This document shows, one piece after another, positions 43,570 to 52,429 of a DNA stretch of 64,000 nucleotides. The notes under the pieces were generated by a model. It saw only the letters and a program-made list of their open reading frames with translations, was not told where the DNA came from and searched no databases. Each line of letters begins with the position of its first letter. The first letter of the stretch is position 1. The stretch is taken from the NCBI GenBank assembly GCA_963734085.1, contig CAVTFT010000007.1:310001-374000 (forward strand), written 5' to 3'. The translations under genes and the position numbers were made by a program. This stretch comes from CAIWHR01 sp963734085. Its GTDB lineage: Bacteria; Pseudomonadota; Gammaproteobacteria; Burkholderiales; Casimicrobiaceae.

Positions 43570-45234
43570 ATGGCGCAATACGTTTACACGATGAACCGCG
43601 TGGGCAAGATCGTTCCGCCCAAGCGGGTGATCCTGAAGGACATCTCGCTCTCTTTCTTTCCGGGCGCCAAGATCGGCGTGCTGGGTCTCAACGGATCCGG
43701 CAAGTCGTCGCTGCTGCGGATCATGGCCGGCGAGGATCGCGAATACGAAGGCGAAGCGGTGCCGATGCCGAATCTGCGCATCGGATTCCTGCCGCAGGAG
43801 CCGCAGCTCGATGCCGCGAAGACGGTACGCGCAACCGTCGAGCAGGGAATGAGCGAAGTGCTGGGCGCGCAGAAGCGTCTCGACGAGGTCTACGCGGCCT
43901 ACGCCGAGGAGGGCGCCGACTTCGACGCGCTTGCCGCGGAGCAGGCGAAGCTCGAGGCGATCATCGCGACCTCCGGTGCCGACGCCGGCGTGCAGATGGA
44001 GATCGCCGCCGACGCATTGCGCCTGCCGCCGTGGGACGCGACGGTCGCGAATCTGTCGGGCGGCGAGAAGCGACGCGTTGCGCTGTGCCGCCTGCTCCTG
44101 TCGAAGCCCGACATGCTGCTCCTCGATGAACCCACGAATCACCTCGACGCGGAAAGTGTCGACTGGCTCGAGCAATACCTGCAGAAATTCCCGGGCACGG
44201 TGATCGCGGTGACGCACGACCGCTATTTCCTCGACAACGCCGCCGAATGGATCCTCGAGCTCGACCGCGGCTATGGCATTCCGTGGAAAGGCAACTACAG
44301 CTCCTGGCTCGAACAAAAGGAAGCCCGGCTCGAAACCGAAGCGAAGCAGGAAGTGGCGCGGATCAAGGCGATGAAGCAGGAGCTCGAATGGGTGCGGCAG
44401 AACGCGAAAGGTCGGCAGGCCAAGAGCAAGGCGCGCATCGCGCGCTTCAACGAGCTCGCGTCCTACGAACACCAGAAACGCAACGAGACCTCCGAGATCT
44501 TCATTCCGGTCGCCGAGCGGCTCGGCAACGAGGTGATCGAGTTCAAGGCCGTGTCGAAGGGCTACGGCGATCGACTGCTGATCGGCGATCTCTCGTTCAA
44601 GGTGCCGCCTGGGGCGATCGTCGGCGTGATTGGACCGAACGGCGCGGGCAAGACGACGCTCTTCAAGCTGATCACCGGCAAGGAGAAGCCCGATTCGGGC
44701 GAGGTGATCGTCGGACACACTGCGCAGCTCGCCGTCGTCGACCAGACGCGCGAAGCGCTGCCCAACGACAAGACCGCATGGCAGGCGATTTCGAACGGCC
44801 AGGACATCCTGGCCGTCGGCAGGTTCGAGATGCCCTCGCGCGCGTATCTCGGTCGCTTCAACTTCAAGGGGCCGGATCAGCAGAAGATGGTCGGCACGCT
44901 CTCCGGCGGCGAGCGCGGACGGCTGCACCTCGCTGCAACGCTGTTGAAGGGCGGCAACGTGCTGCTGCTGGACGAGCCGTCGAACGATCTCGATGTCGAG
45001 ACGCTGCGCGCGCTCGAGGATGCGCTGGCGGAATTCGCCGGCAGTGTGCTCGTCATCTCGCACGACCGGTGGTTTCTGGACCGGATCGCCACGCACATCC
45101 TCGCCGCCGAGGACGAGGCGAAGTGGGTGTTCTTCGAGGGCAACTACCGCGAGTACGAGGACGACAAGAAGAAACGCCTCGGCGAAGAGGGCGCGCGTCC
45201 GCACCGGCTACGCTACAAGCCGCTCATGCATTGA
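43570..45234 (+). CDS. ettA: Energy-dependent translational throttle protein EttA
   Basis: This ABC-F protein binds the ribosomal E site and gates translation by the ATP/ADP ratio. It has 554 aa, equal to EttA length. Walker A motifs are GLNGSGKSS and GPNGAGKTT, signatures LSGGEKRR and LSGGERGR, and the Walker B regions LLLDEPTNHLD and LLLDEPSNDLD. The arm domain (about 95-135) and the basic linker with KSKARIARFNEL are present. The ATG at 43570 gives the typical MAQYVYTMNRVGK N terminus, although the frame is open upstream. Confidence 0.95.
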   Translation: MAQYVYTMNRVGKIVPPKRVILKDISLSFFPGAKIGVLGLNGSGKSSLLRIMAGEDREYEGEAVPMPNLRIGFLPQEPQLDAAKTVRATVEQGMSEVLGAQKRLDEVYAAYAEEGADFDALAAEQAKLEAIIATSGADAGVQMEIAADALRLPPWDATVANLSGGEKRRVALCRLLLSKPDMLLLDEPTNHLDAESVDWLEQYLQKFPGTVIAVTHDRYFLDNAAEWILELDRGYGIPWKGNYSSWLEQKEARLETEAKQEVARIKAMKQELEWVRQNAKGRQAKSKARIARFNELASYEHQKRNETSEIFIPVAERLGNEVIEFKAVSKGYGDRLLIGDLSFKVPPGAIVGVIGPNGAGKTTLFKLITGKEKPDSGEVIVGHTAQLAVVDQTREALPNDKTAWQAISNGQDILAVGRFEMPSRAYLGRFNFKGPDQQKMVGTLSGGERGRLHLAATLLKGGNVLLLDEPSNDLDVETLRALEDALAEFAGSVLVISHDRWFLDRIATHILAAEDEAKWVFFEGNYREYEDDKKKRLGEEGARPHRLRYKPLMH

Positions 45235-45401
45235 CGGGGTATAACCGAGGCTCGGCGGCCAACTCCCATCTCACAGAGCTTGCTGCCCATCTCGGGCGTG
45301 TCGGGGTGGGGTACCTTGGACCGCTTCCGACCCGTTGTCGCCTGTCGACATTCCTGAAAGCTGACTGTCAATCCGAGGGAAGCTGACGTTCGCGCAACGT
45401 T

Positions 45402-45700
45402 TACGTCGGAGTGCTCGCGCCCAACTCACCGGTGCGCGCTGCGGTCAACGCGCTGGCACCGGCTGCGGGCGCCGACTCCGCCGCCCGCACCATTGCTCGA
45501 GCTACCCGCTACCGACCCGGCCCACCGTCGCGATGCCCGCTAAGCCTGGGCGCGGCTACTCGCCCGCGTCTGTGAAGGGTTCCCGCTCCGCTGCACCCAC
45601 GGTGGTAGCGGAATGCGCATCATGGCCTTCATCACCGACGCCACCACGGTGCGCGCCGTCCTCCACCTCGGCGAGCCAACGACACCACCCCGGATCGCGG
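45402..45700 (+). pseudogene. IS91-family transposase remnant, C-terminal part
   Basis: In one frame the segment reads YVGVLAPNSPVRAAVNALAP (from 45402); after a frameshift and a stop it continues AWARLLARVCEGFPLRC... MRIMAFITD... HLGEPTTPPRI (45544-45700). These match the end of IS91/IS801-type transposases, including the position of the zinc motif CPxCGG, which is degraded here to CTHGG. No terminal sequences are recognised. Homology stops abruptly where the D-serine-dehydratase-like remnant begins. Confidence 0.75.
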
Positions 45701-46297
45701 TCGAACGCTGGATGCACACCGTGCAGCAGGTGGCGCGACAGTGCGACGCGGAAGCGCTTTACAGCACCGCTTAGGTCACCCTTTTCGGCCGGCGGTTCGG
45801 CCGCGTTCGACATCGTCGCACGTAGCCTGCCCACGCAGCTCTCGCGACCAGTGCGTACGATCTTGCGCAGCGGGTGATGCGTTACTCACGATGCGGGCTT
45901 CTATGAGCGCTTCGCGCCGCGGGTCATCGCTCGCAGCGGCACCGGGTGGCGAGTGCGCGGGGGACTCAAGCTCTGGACGCACGTTCAGTCACAGCCGGAA
46001 GCCGGCCTCGCGATCTTTGCGCTCGGCAAGCGCGACGCGTAGTTCGACATCGATTTGCCGATGCGGTTCGCGCGCGTGCGTGACGGCGTGCGCATGCCAC
46101 TCGCCGCGAATTAGCGCATCAGCAGGATCAACGACCAGCACGCATATCTGCAGATTCCGGACGGAGGCGACGTCCACGTGGGCGACCTTGTCGGTTGCGG
46201 TATTTCGCATCCGTGCGCGACGTTCGACAAATGGCGTTGGCTGCCGACCGTCGACGACGATTACGATGTCACCGGCCTGATCCGAACGTATTTCTGA
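45701..46297 (+). pseudogene. D-serine dehydratase-like (alanine racemase N-domain / DSD1 type) remnant
   Basis: The C-terminal half of an amino-acid deaminase/aldolase of the DSD1 family is readable: VARQCDAEALYSTA, then one frameshift near 45770, GGSAAFDIVA, RTILRSG(stop)CVTHDAGFYERF, LKLWTHVQSQPEAGLAI, FALGKRDA(stop)FDIDLP, and the metal-site region CGISHPCATFDKW ending IRTYF. Three in-frame stops interrupt it, and the N-terminal PLP-lysine domain is missing. It is a decayed gene, cut on its left by the transposase remnant. Confidence 0.82.
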
Positions 46298-46306
46298 TCC
46301 GGTGCT

Positions 46307-47056
46307 TCACATCTGCCTAAAGAGGTGCTCGTAGGGCTCGCTCACCGGCACCGTCATGTTTCGCCGCTTGAGCTTCAGGACGAGCCGCCCGCGAAAATCT
46401 CGCGTAACGGCGGCAACCTCGTTCATGTTGACGATCGTCGAGCGATGTACCTGCCAGAACATGGCGGGATCCAGTTCCTCCAGCAGTTCCTTGAGTCTCG
46501 TGCGAATCAGCGCCTCGCCATCGACGGTGACGGCGCGCGTGTATTTTGCGTCGGATTGGAAGTAGCAGATCTCGTCGACCGTAATGAGTCGCACGTTTTT
46601 GCCTTGCGACGCGTTGATCCACCGCAGCCATGGGCGGACTCTCGTCAGCTGTTCCGCCAGCTGTTTCAATAGATTGTCCAGATTGGCAGGTGTCGACGAC
46701 AGTCGTTCCTTGACTCGACCCACGCAGATAGCCATGCGTGCGGTGCTAAAAGGCTTCATTACGTAGTCGACGGCGCCTTCTTCGAATGCTGCTACGGCGT
46801 GCTGGTCGTAGGCGGTAACGAACACCACGTGGCAGCGGCCGCTGGCACAGTGGGCCACTTCCAATCCGGATAGCCCCGGCATTTGTATGTCGAGGAACAG
46901 CACGTTCGGGGCGTGCTGTTCCATTGCGTGAATCGCCTGCAGACCGTCTGCAGCGCACGCGACGATTTCGAGCTCGGGCCAGACACTGACCAACAAATCC
47001 CGAAGCTCGGCGCGCAGCACCGGCTCGTCTTCGGCGATGACAGCGCGCGGTTGCAT
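46307..47056 (-). CDS. LytTR-family response regulator
   Basis: This 249-aa protein has a receiver domain (about 1-120; phospho-acceptor Asp56 in LFLDIQMPGLSG, Thr in FVTAYD, Lys in VMKPF) and a C-terminal LytTR DNA-binding domain (about 148-249, with VDEICYFQSDAKYTRA and FWQVHRSTIVNM). The ATG at 47056 fits the AlgR/LytR-type N terminus; the frame is open upstream. It is the last gene of a minus-strand set after two LytS-like kinases and a TonB-dependent receptor, 97 bp from the receptor. It most likely receives phosphate from the kinase encoded at 50865-52160. Confidence 0.92.
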   Translation of the reverse strand: MQPRAVIAEDEPVLRAELRDLLVSVWPELEIVACAADGLQAIHAMEQHAPNVLFLDIQMPGLSGLEVAHCASGRCHVVFVTAYDQHAVAAFEEGAVDYVMKPFSTARMAICVGRVKERLSSTPANLDNLLKQLAEQLTRVRPWLRWINASQGKNVRLITVDEICYFQSDAKYTRAVTVDGEALIRTRLKELLEELDPAMFWQVHRSTIVNMNEVAAVTRDFRGRLVLKLKRRNMTVPVSEPYEHLFRQM

Positions 47057-47153
47057 TTCCGACGTCCAGACGCTCGCGATGTATCTACGTCCCGAGATGA
47101 ACGTTACGCTCGCTCGCGCTTCCGGGCAAGGCGCCAACCCGGCCACCGTTGCT

Positions 47154-49739
47154 TCACTGGAACCTGTGTCGCCAAGTCAGCGTGATGAACCGGCCGACTG
47201 GATCGTGAACAAAGCTGTCGTATCCAGCGGGATCGTCAGCTCGGAACGGCGGATCCCGGCCTGTGAGGTTGCGAACGTACAGCATGAGCTTGTCGCGATT
47301 GTCCAACTGCCACGTCAGTTGGCCGTCGATCGTCGTCCACGACGCCATCTTCTTGTCGCTTCCGGTGACGAATTCCCGGTAGCGATACGAGTCTATGAAA
47401 TTGAGGGTGAGGCTCGTCTCCCATGTGTCTCGTTGCCAGAGGACCATCGCGGTGGCTCGCGTTCGCGGATACCCGTCCGTGCCCATCAGATTGATCCGCG
47501 GCGCATCCGGTGTGAATCGCACGTTGTACGTGTACTGATAGCTTGCGGTGGCACCTACAGTAAGCTGCCCGGCGGTCCCGACCAGACGTCGGCGCACGTC
47601 GAGATCGATGCCCTTGGCGCTGGCTTCGGCAAGGTTGAGGTAGAGATCTCTGAAGCCGACAATCGGCCCGGGCAGGCCGAGCGCCTTATCCGCCGCCGTT
47701 GCCGGCGCGCGCACGACGCTGCCGGGAAACTCCGCTTCATGATCGAGGATGAATTCGCCACCGAACATGATCTTGTCGTTCTGGTCGATGCGCCAGAGGT
47801 CCAAGCCGGCCGAAAGTCCGACTGTCGGTTCCCAGACAAAGCCGAGATTGTATTGACGGGATCGCTCGGGTTGCAGCGCAGGATTACCCAACAACGCATG
47901 TGGCACTTCGCGAATGCAGTCATCCGAGCTTTGGGTCACCGGGCACCGAAGACGGTCCGCGATCACGTCGAAAAATGTGATGCGCGGGGCATTGGTCTGG
48001 AACAGCGTAGGAGCACGGAACCCGGTCCCGGCCGAAGCACGGGCGAGAAAGGAATCGACGGGTTGCCAACGCACGGCGAGCTTCGGACTCGTAGCGCCGC
48101 CGAAGTCGCTGTAGTCGTCGCGCCGAAGCGCCAGTTGCATCTCGAGCGTCCGCAGCGCGCGCCAATTCAGCTCAGCGTAGAAGGCACGCAAATCGCGCCG
48201 GCCATGGGTCTCCTCGATGGCACCGAGACCGTTGCTGATGTCTCCGACAATGAGCAACGGATCGAGCGCATTGCTGACCACCGCTCGGGCTCGCTCGAAT
48301 CCGACCGCGAGCGCCAATGGCCCATGCCGAGCCTGCATCAGCTCCTTGGTGCCCTTGATATTGACGAACGTCTGCGTGCTCGTGAATCGATCGGACTCGC
48401 TCACGGTGACGGCCGCAAGCGCAGCGGGATCATTGTCGGCGACGAACGGATTCAATGCGCCCTCGTTCAAGGCCCGCTGGAGTTTAGACAATTGAAACTC
48501 ATTGCTTCCTCGATACTCGCTCACGCTACGGCCGTAACCCACCGCCGCTTCCCAGTCCCAGCCGCCGGCGTCGCCCCGCAGACCAGTAACAACATTGGCG
48601 AGGTCGATCGCTACCTCTTCCGCACGCGGTCCGTGATTCGGCGGTTGCCAACTCAACCCTATGTCTGCGGCGAAAGGATTGGCGGGTGCATCTTTCGGCA
48701 GCACCACCGACACGCCTGCAGGCCGCGATTGGTCGGTCGTGCGGGTGCGTCCGAGCAACAGTTGGGCGAAAACCCGCATGCCACCCGCTAGATTTCCATT
48801 CGCGACAAGAAGGGCGCTATATCGCTCGACGACCGGCAACAGGTACTCCTCCGCGGCGTAATCGATGACGCACTCGCTCTGGCCGGCCGAAAAACGCGTT
48901 CGTTCGGGCGGGCAACCCGGCCCGGCTTGCGGCGGCCTGTCCGGAAAGTGGACCGTCGGGGGAAAGCCGAAGGGATCGCGCAGATCGAAGCCGCCTTGGG
49001 AACGATGATCCCCGCTGCGCGAAAACGACCGCGACGTGAACGGCAAGCGCTCGTAATACTGGTACTCGGCACTCGCCAGCACGTTGAATCGGTCGACGGC
49101 GATATCCCCAGTGCCGCCAGTGGTGGCAAGGTACACGCTGCGCCTGTCCCCTTCGCTGGCCCCCCCGAAGGTGGCTTGAGCCTCGGCGCCAAGATAGTCA
49201 CTGCGCAGAACGACATTGATCACGCCGGCAATGGCATCAGCGCCGTAGATCGCGGAAGCGCCGTCCCTAAGCACTTCGACGCGATCTATCGCGGCCAGCG
49301 GAAGATCGTTCACATTGACGAATGAATTGCCGTTGCCCCCGAGTGTGGCCACGCCGAAGTTCACGATGCGTCGCCCGTTGAGCAGCACCAGCGTGTCGGA
49401 GGTCCCCAAACCTCGCAGCGAGACCGAGGCAGCCCCCGAGTAAGGACTTGGCGGAGCGCTTGCCTCGGTTAGGTTGCTGGCGCCGAAGTAGGGAAGCTTC
49501 GCCAGAACCTCCGAGAGGCGTGTCGCGCCACTGCGCTCGATCTCGTCGCGATGAATGTAGGTGACCGGGAGCGGTCCCTCGCCTTCGAGGCGCGGGATGT
49601 TGGACCCGACCACCTCGATCTTCTCGATCCTTTCTGCGGGCTGTCGAGCGTCGTCTTCGGCCAGCGCCGGCAGGGCCACCAAGGACCCGAACAATAGCGC
49701 AGTGATACGTGCGTTAGTGTGGATCGGGTGGAATCTCAT
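47154..49739 (-). CDS. TonB-dependent outer-membrane receptor
   Basis: This 861-aa protein has a signal peptide (ending PALAEDD), a TonB-box-like segment IEKIEVVGSNIP, a plug domain (RSGATRLSEVLAKLP, SVSLRGLGTSDTLVLLNGRR, VEVLRDGASAIYGADAIAGV) and a beta-barrel ending in WRHRFQ. It lacks the N-terminal STN signalling domain, so it is not a sigma-regulating type. The receptors of this subtype often take up plant carbohydrates, peptides or siderophores, but the ligand is not predictable. Its start lies 26 bp inside the preceding kinase gene, so the kinases and receptor form an operon. Confidence 0.94.
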   Translation of the reverse strand: MRFHPIHTNARITALLFGSLVALPALAEDDARQPAERIEKIEVVGSNIPRLEGEGPLPVTYIHRDEIERSGATRLSEVLAKLPYFGASNLTEASAPPSPYSGAASVSLRGLGTSDTLVLLNGRRIVNFGVATLGGNGNSFVNVNDLPLAAIDRVEVLRDGASAIYGADAIAGVINVVLRSDYLGAEAQATFGGASEGDRRSVYLATTGGTGDIAVDRFNVLASAEYQYYERLPFTSRSFSRSGDHRSQGGFDLRDPFGFPPTVHFPDRPPQAGPGCPPERTRFSAGQSECVIDYAAEEYLLPVVERYSALLVANGNLAGGMRVFAQLLLGRTRTTDQSRPAGVSVVLPKDAPANPFAADIGLSWQPPNHGPRAEEVAIDLANVVTGLRGDAGGWDWEAAVGYGRSVSEYRGSNEFQLSKLQRALNEGALNPFVADNDPAALAAVTVSESDRFTSTQTFVNIKGTKELMQARHGPLALAVGFERARAVVSNALDPLLIVGDISNGLGAIEETHGRRDLRAFYAELNWRALRTLEMQLALRRDDYSDFGGATSPKLAVRWQPVDSFLARASAGTGFRAPTLFQTNAPRITFFDVIADRLRCPVTQSSDDCIREVPHALLGNPALQPERSRQYNLGFVWEPTVGLSAGLDLWRIDQNDKIMFGGEFILDHEAEFPGSVVRAPATAADKALGLPGPIVGFRDLYLNLAEASAKGIDLDVRRRLVGTAGQLTVGATASYQYTYNVRFTPDAPRINLMGTDGYPRTRATAMVLWQRDTWETSLTLNFIDSYRYREFVTGSDKKMASWTTIDGQLTWQLDNRDKLMLYVRNLTGRDPPFRADDPAGYDSFVHDPVGRFITLTWRHRFQ

Positions 49740-50868
49740 GCGGTACGCTCACGATCGCCACGATTCCGCGCGGGCGATTCGACGCGAGTGTGAGGCTTGC
49801 CTTGTCGGCATAGAGCCCTTTCAAACGCTCGCGAAGCGTGACCAGGCCGCGCCCTTCGACGAGAGCCTCGGCGTGACCGACGCCATCGTCGGCCACTTCC
49901 ACTTGCAGTAGCTCACCTTGCCGTTGCGCGCGCACCGAAATGCGCCCGCCCACGGGGCATGACTCCAGCCCGTGGCGCAGCGCGTTGTCGACAAGGGGCA
50001 AGAGCACCATAGGAGGAAAGGACGCAATGCGGAGCTCCGACGGTACATCGAACACAGGAATCAGCCGGCTACCCATGCGCACCTGAACGATGGACAAGTA
50101 GGCATGTGCCAGTTCCACCTCGTCTTTCAAGGTCGAGCCCTTCGCGCGAAGTCGCGGAATTGCGGCGCGCAAGTAAGCGATCAGCTGGTCGAGCATGCGG
50201 TCGCCATCGGCACGATCGTTGTCGTAGAGCGCCTCGACCTGAGCGAGGGCGTTGAACAGGAACCGCGGCTCCACTTGCGCCTGCAGGGCGGAAAGACGCG
50301 AGACGAGGACTTGGCGTGCGCTGGTGGTGCGCTCAAGCTCGGCCGCAGCAAATGCGGCCTGTGCCATCCGAGCGCTGCGCAGGCGCGCATAGATCAGAAC
50401 ACCGAACCCGCCTTCGAGAAAGAGCAGCCCGGACATGGCGACGACTCTGTGCACGGCTTGTTCCTGAGGAGTGTTCCCGTAGAATCCCGCGGGCACGATG
50501 GCCAGCACGTAGAACACCAGGAAGTCGATCCCGACCGCCAGCAGCAAGGTGACTGCTGCGGCCCATAGATAGCGCGTCACCGTTGGGCGTCCCCGATGCT
50601 CGACCAGGCGAATCGCCACGAACAGCATGAGGCCGGTGAGCATGAATTGCGCCACGATTTCGTACCAGTTCCTGTCCCAGCGGGTTATCTCGGGAGGTGT
50701 ATGAACGACGTGCGAGAACAGATTCGCCAGCGCCCACCCGGCCGACAACGCGGCGACCGCAAGCCATTGCCGCAAACTGATACGGCGCACGGTTTCGAAA
50801 AGGATGCGTATCCAAAGGACGCTCAGCGCGATTCCCCTCGGCGCCGCAACGGCGACGTCGTGCTTCAT
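49714..50868 (-). CDS. LytS-type (His_kinase) sensor protein lacking the phospho-accepting His
   Basis: This 384-aa membrane protein has about four hydrophobic segments in residues 1-165 followed by a His_kinase/HATPase module. The phosphorylation motif reads EPRFLFN at 201-207, with Arg202 where LytS-type kinases have His (EPHFLFN). The ATP-binding N box (LVDNALRHGL) and G box (VADDGVG) look intact. It may be a pseudokinase partner of the neighbouring kinase. Its start overlaps the end of the upstream kinase gene by 4 bp, and its end overlaps the receptor start by 26 bp. Confidence 0.88.
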   Translation of the reverse strand: MKHDVAVAAPRGIALSVLWIRILFETVRRISLRQWLAVAALSAGWALANLFSHVVHTPPEITRWDRNWYEIVAQFMLTGLMLFVAIRLVEHRGRPTVTRYLWAAAVTLLLAVGIDFLVFYVLAIVPAGFYGNTPQEQAVHRVVAMSGLLFLEGGFGVLIYARLRSARMAQAAFAAAELERTTSARQVLVSRLSALQAQVEPRFLFNALAQVEALYDNDRADGDRMLDQLIAYLRAAIPRLRAKGSTLKDEVELAHAYLSIVQVRMGSRLIPVFDVPSELRIASFPPMVLLPLVDNALRHGLESCPVGGRISVRAQRQGELLQVEVADDGVGHAEALVEGRGLVTLRERLKGLYADKASLTLASNRPRGIVAIVSVPHEIPPDPH

Positions 50869-52160
50869 GGGGCTGACCCATCGAGTGGATACACGGAATA
50901 GGGCACCTCGATTGCGGCGGTAATTCCGCCCTCGACATTACCGTCGAAACCCAAGCGGCCGTCGGCGCCGTAAAGCGTAGCGAGTCGGTCGCGGGTGTTG
51001 GCGAGTCCAACACCAGTGCCCAACGATTGGTGAAATCCCGCACCATCATCTGCGATCGCAACCTTGAGTCGAACGCCATCGCATTCAGCGTGGATTCGGA
51101 TCGTGCCTCCCCGCGGCAGGGGATTGAGTCCATGCTTGATGGCGTTCTCTACCAGCGTCAGCAGCATCATTGGCGGCAAGCTCGCTGCGAAGAGTGCTTC
51201 CGGCACATCCTTCTCCACCTTCAACCGCTCGCCCATGCGCACCTGTTGCACGTCCAAGTAGGCATCGGTCAACTTGAGCTCACGCCCGAGCGTCGACCCG
51301 GAATTGCGCATGTGCGGCAGAGCGGCGCGCAGATAATCGGCAAGGTTGTGGAGCACCGCCTTTCCCCGGTCGGGATCGATCAAGTAGAGACGCTTGATCG
51401 TGGCGAGCGTGTTGAACAGGAAATGCGGCTCGATTTGCGCTTGCAGCACCTGTAGCCGGGCTTCGGTCATCTGCCGGTCGAGCGATTGGCGCAGGGTGCG
51501 GGACTCATGCAGGGCGGCGGCCGCAGCCCGCTCACGCGTGACGAAGAAGTACACGGCGGTGAGCAGAGTCCCGTACATGAGCCAGTGCATCGAGAATCCG
51601 GTCCAGACAATGAAGGGAATGCCCCAGAACGTCCCCAGCGGCGCCAACAGAAAGTCCGCCGGGTAGGCATCGAGAACCTCCGAGATATAACTGGCATAGC
51701 TGTCCCACAGCGCCGCATTGCCGGGCGGCGGGCCGGTCACGATGGCTTCGTACATGCTGGCTTCGAGCCATCCTGCGGAGGCAGCCCCCGCAGCCACGGC
51801 AAGCGTAAGGGCAAAGGCACGCCGAGAAGTGCTCCAACCGTCGCTGACGTTGTCCACAATCGTCACCAGAAGGGTGAATGGCGCCGCGCTGAGGCAAATG
51901 ATCGCCAGCTTGATCGGCAGCCCGAGTGCACTCGTGGACGTGAAACCGAGCGCGATGCTTTCACTGACGGAATGCAACGTGTACAGCACGCACACCGTCA
52001 GCACGACGCCGACTCTGCTCGCAGTCAATCCCCGCAGCCACGCAAGTCCGAACGGCGCGTAGTGCGCGTCGGAAGAAAAGAAACCTGCCAGACCGAAGGC
52101 GCGGATGACGGCTCCCTCCCGGCGATCCCTGGTGCCGCGAGCCGGACGTTGCTCACACAC
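50865..52160 (-). CDS. LytS-type sensor histidine kinase
   Basis: This 431-aa membrane protein has several hydrophobic segments (about 45-215) and a His_kinase domain with the intact motif EPHFLFN (His246), LVENAIKHGL and ADDGAGF boxes. It should autophosphorylate and drive the LytTR regulator encoded at 46307. The start is uncertain: I chose the GTG at 52160 because no ATG lies near the conserved AHYAPFGLAWLRGL region; the frame runs open to 52439. It is the first gene of the operon kinase-kinase-receptor-regulator and is divergent from the beta-helix protein gene. Confidence 0.85.
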   Translation of the reverse strand: MCEQRPARGTRDRREGAVIRAFGLAGFFSSDAHYAPFGLAWLRGLTASRVGVVLTVCVLYTLHSVSESIALGFTSTSALGLPIKLAIICLSAAPFTLLVTIVDNVSDGWSTSRRAFALTLAVAAGAASAGWLEASMYEAIVTGPPPGNAALWDSYASYISEVLDAYPADFLLAPLGTFWGIPFIVWTGFSMHWLMYGTLLTAVYFFVTRERAAAAALHESRTLRQSLDRQMTEARLQVLQAQIEPHFLFNTLATIKRLYLIDPDRGKAVLHNLADYLRAALPHMRNSGSTLGRELKLTDAYLDVQQVRMGERLKVEKDVPEALFAASLPPMMLLTLVENAIKHGLNPLPRGGTIRIHAECDGVRLKVAIADDGAGFHQSLGTGVGLANTRDRLATLYGADGRLGFDGNVEGGITAAIEVPYSVYPLDGSAP

Positions 52161-52429
52161 AAGAATAGAACGCCTTGCGCGCGTCTGGCAATGGAGGCCA
52201 AAAAGCGCTTTCGTCGGCCTGAGGTCGCGACCTGATTCATGCCTCCCGGCGCCGGAATCGTGCCACGATTTCCCGAACTCGTCGCAAACCACTTGCGCTC
52301 CTCGACGTTGCGCATGTTCGATGTCGATGCCGCTTGCATCGCGCTCTTCGTGCTCGTAGTTCGCCCGCTCGGCGATCTCAGGCAGGGTCCGCGATGCTGG
52401 CGCTTCCCACCCTACGTAGGAGGACAACC

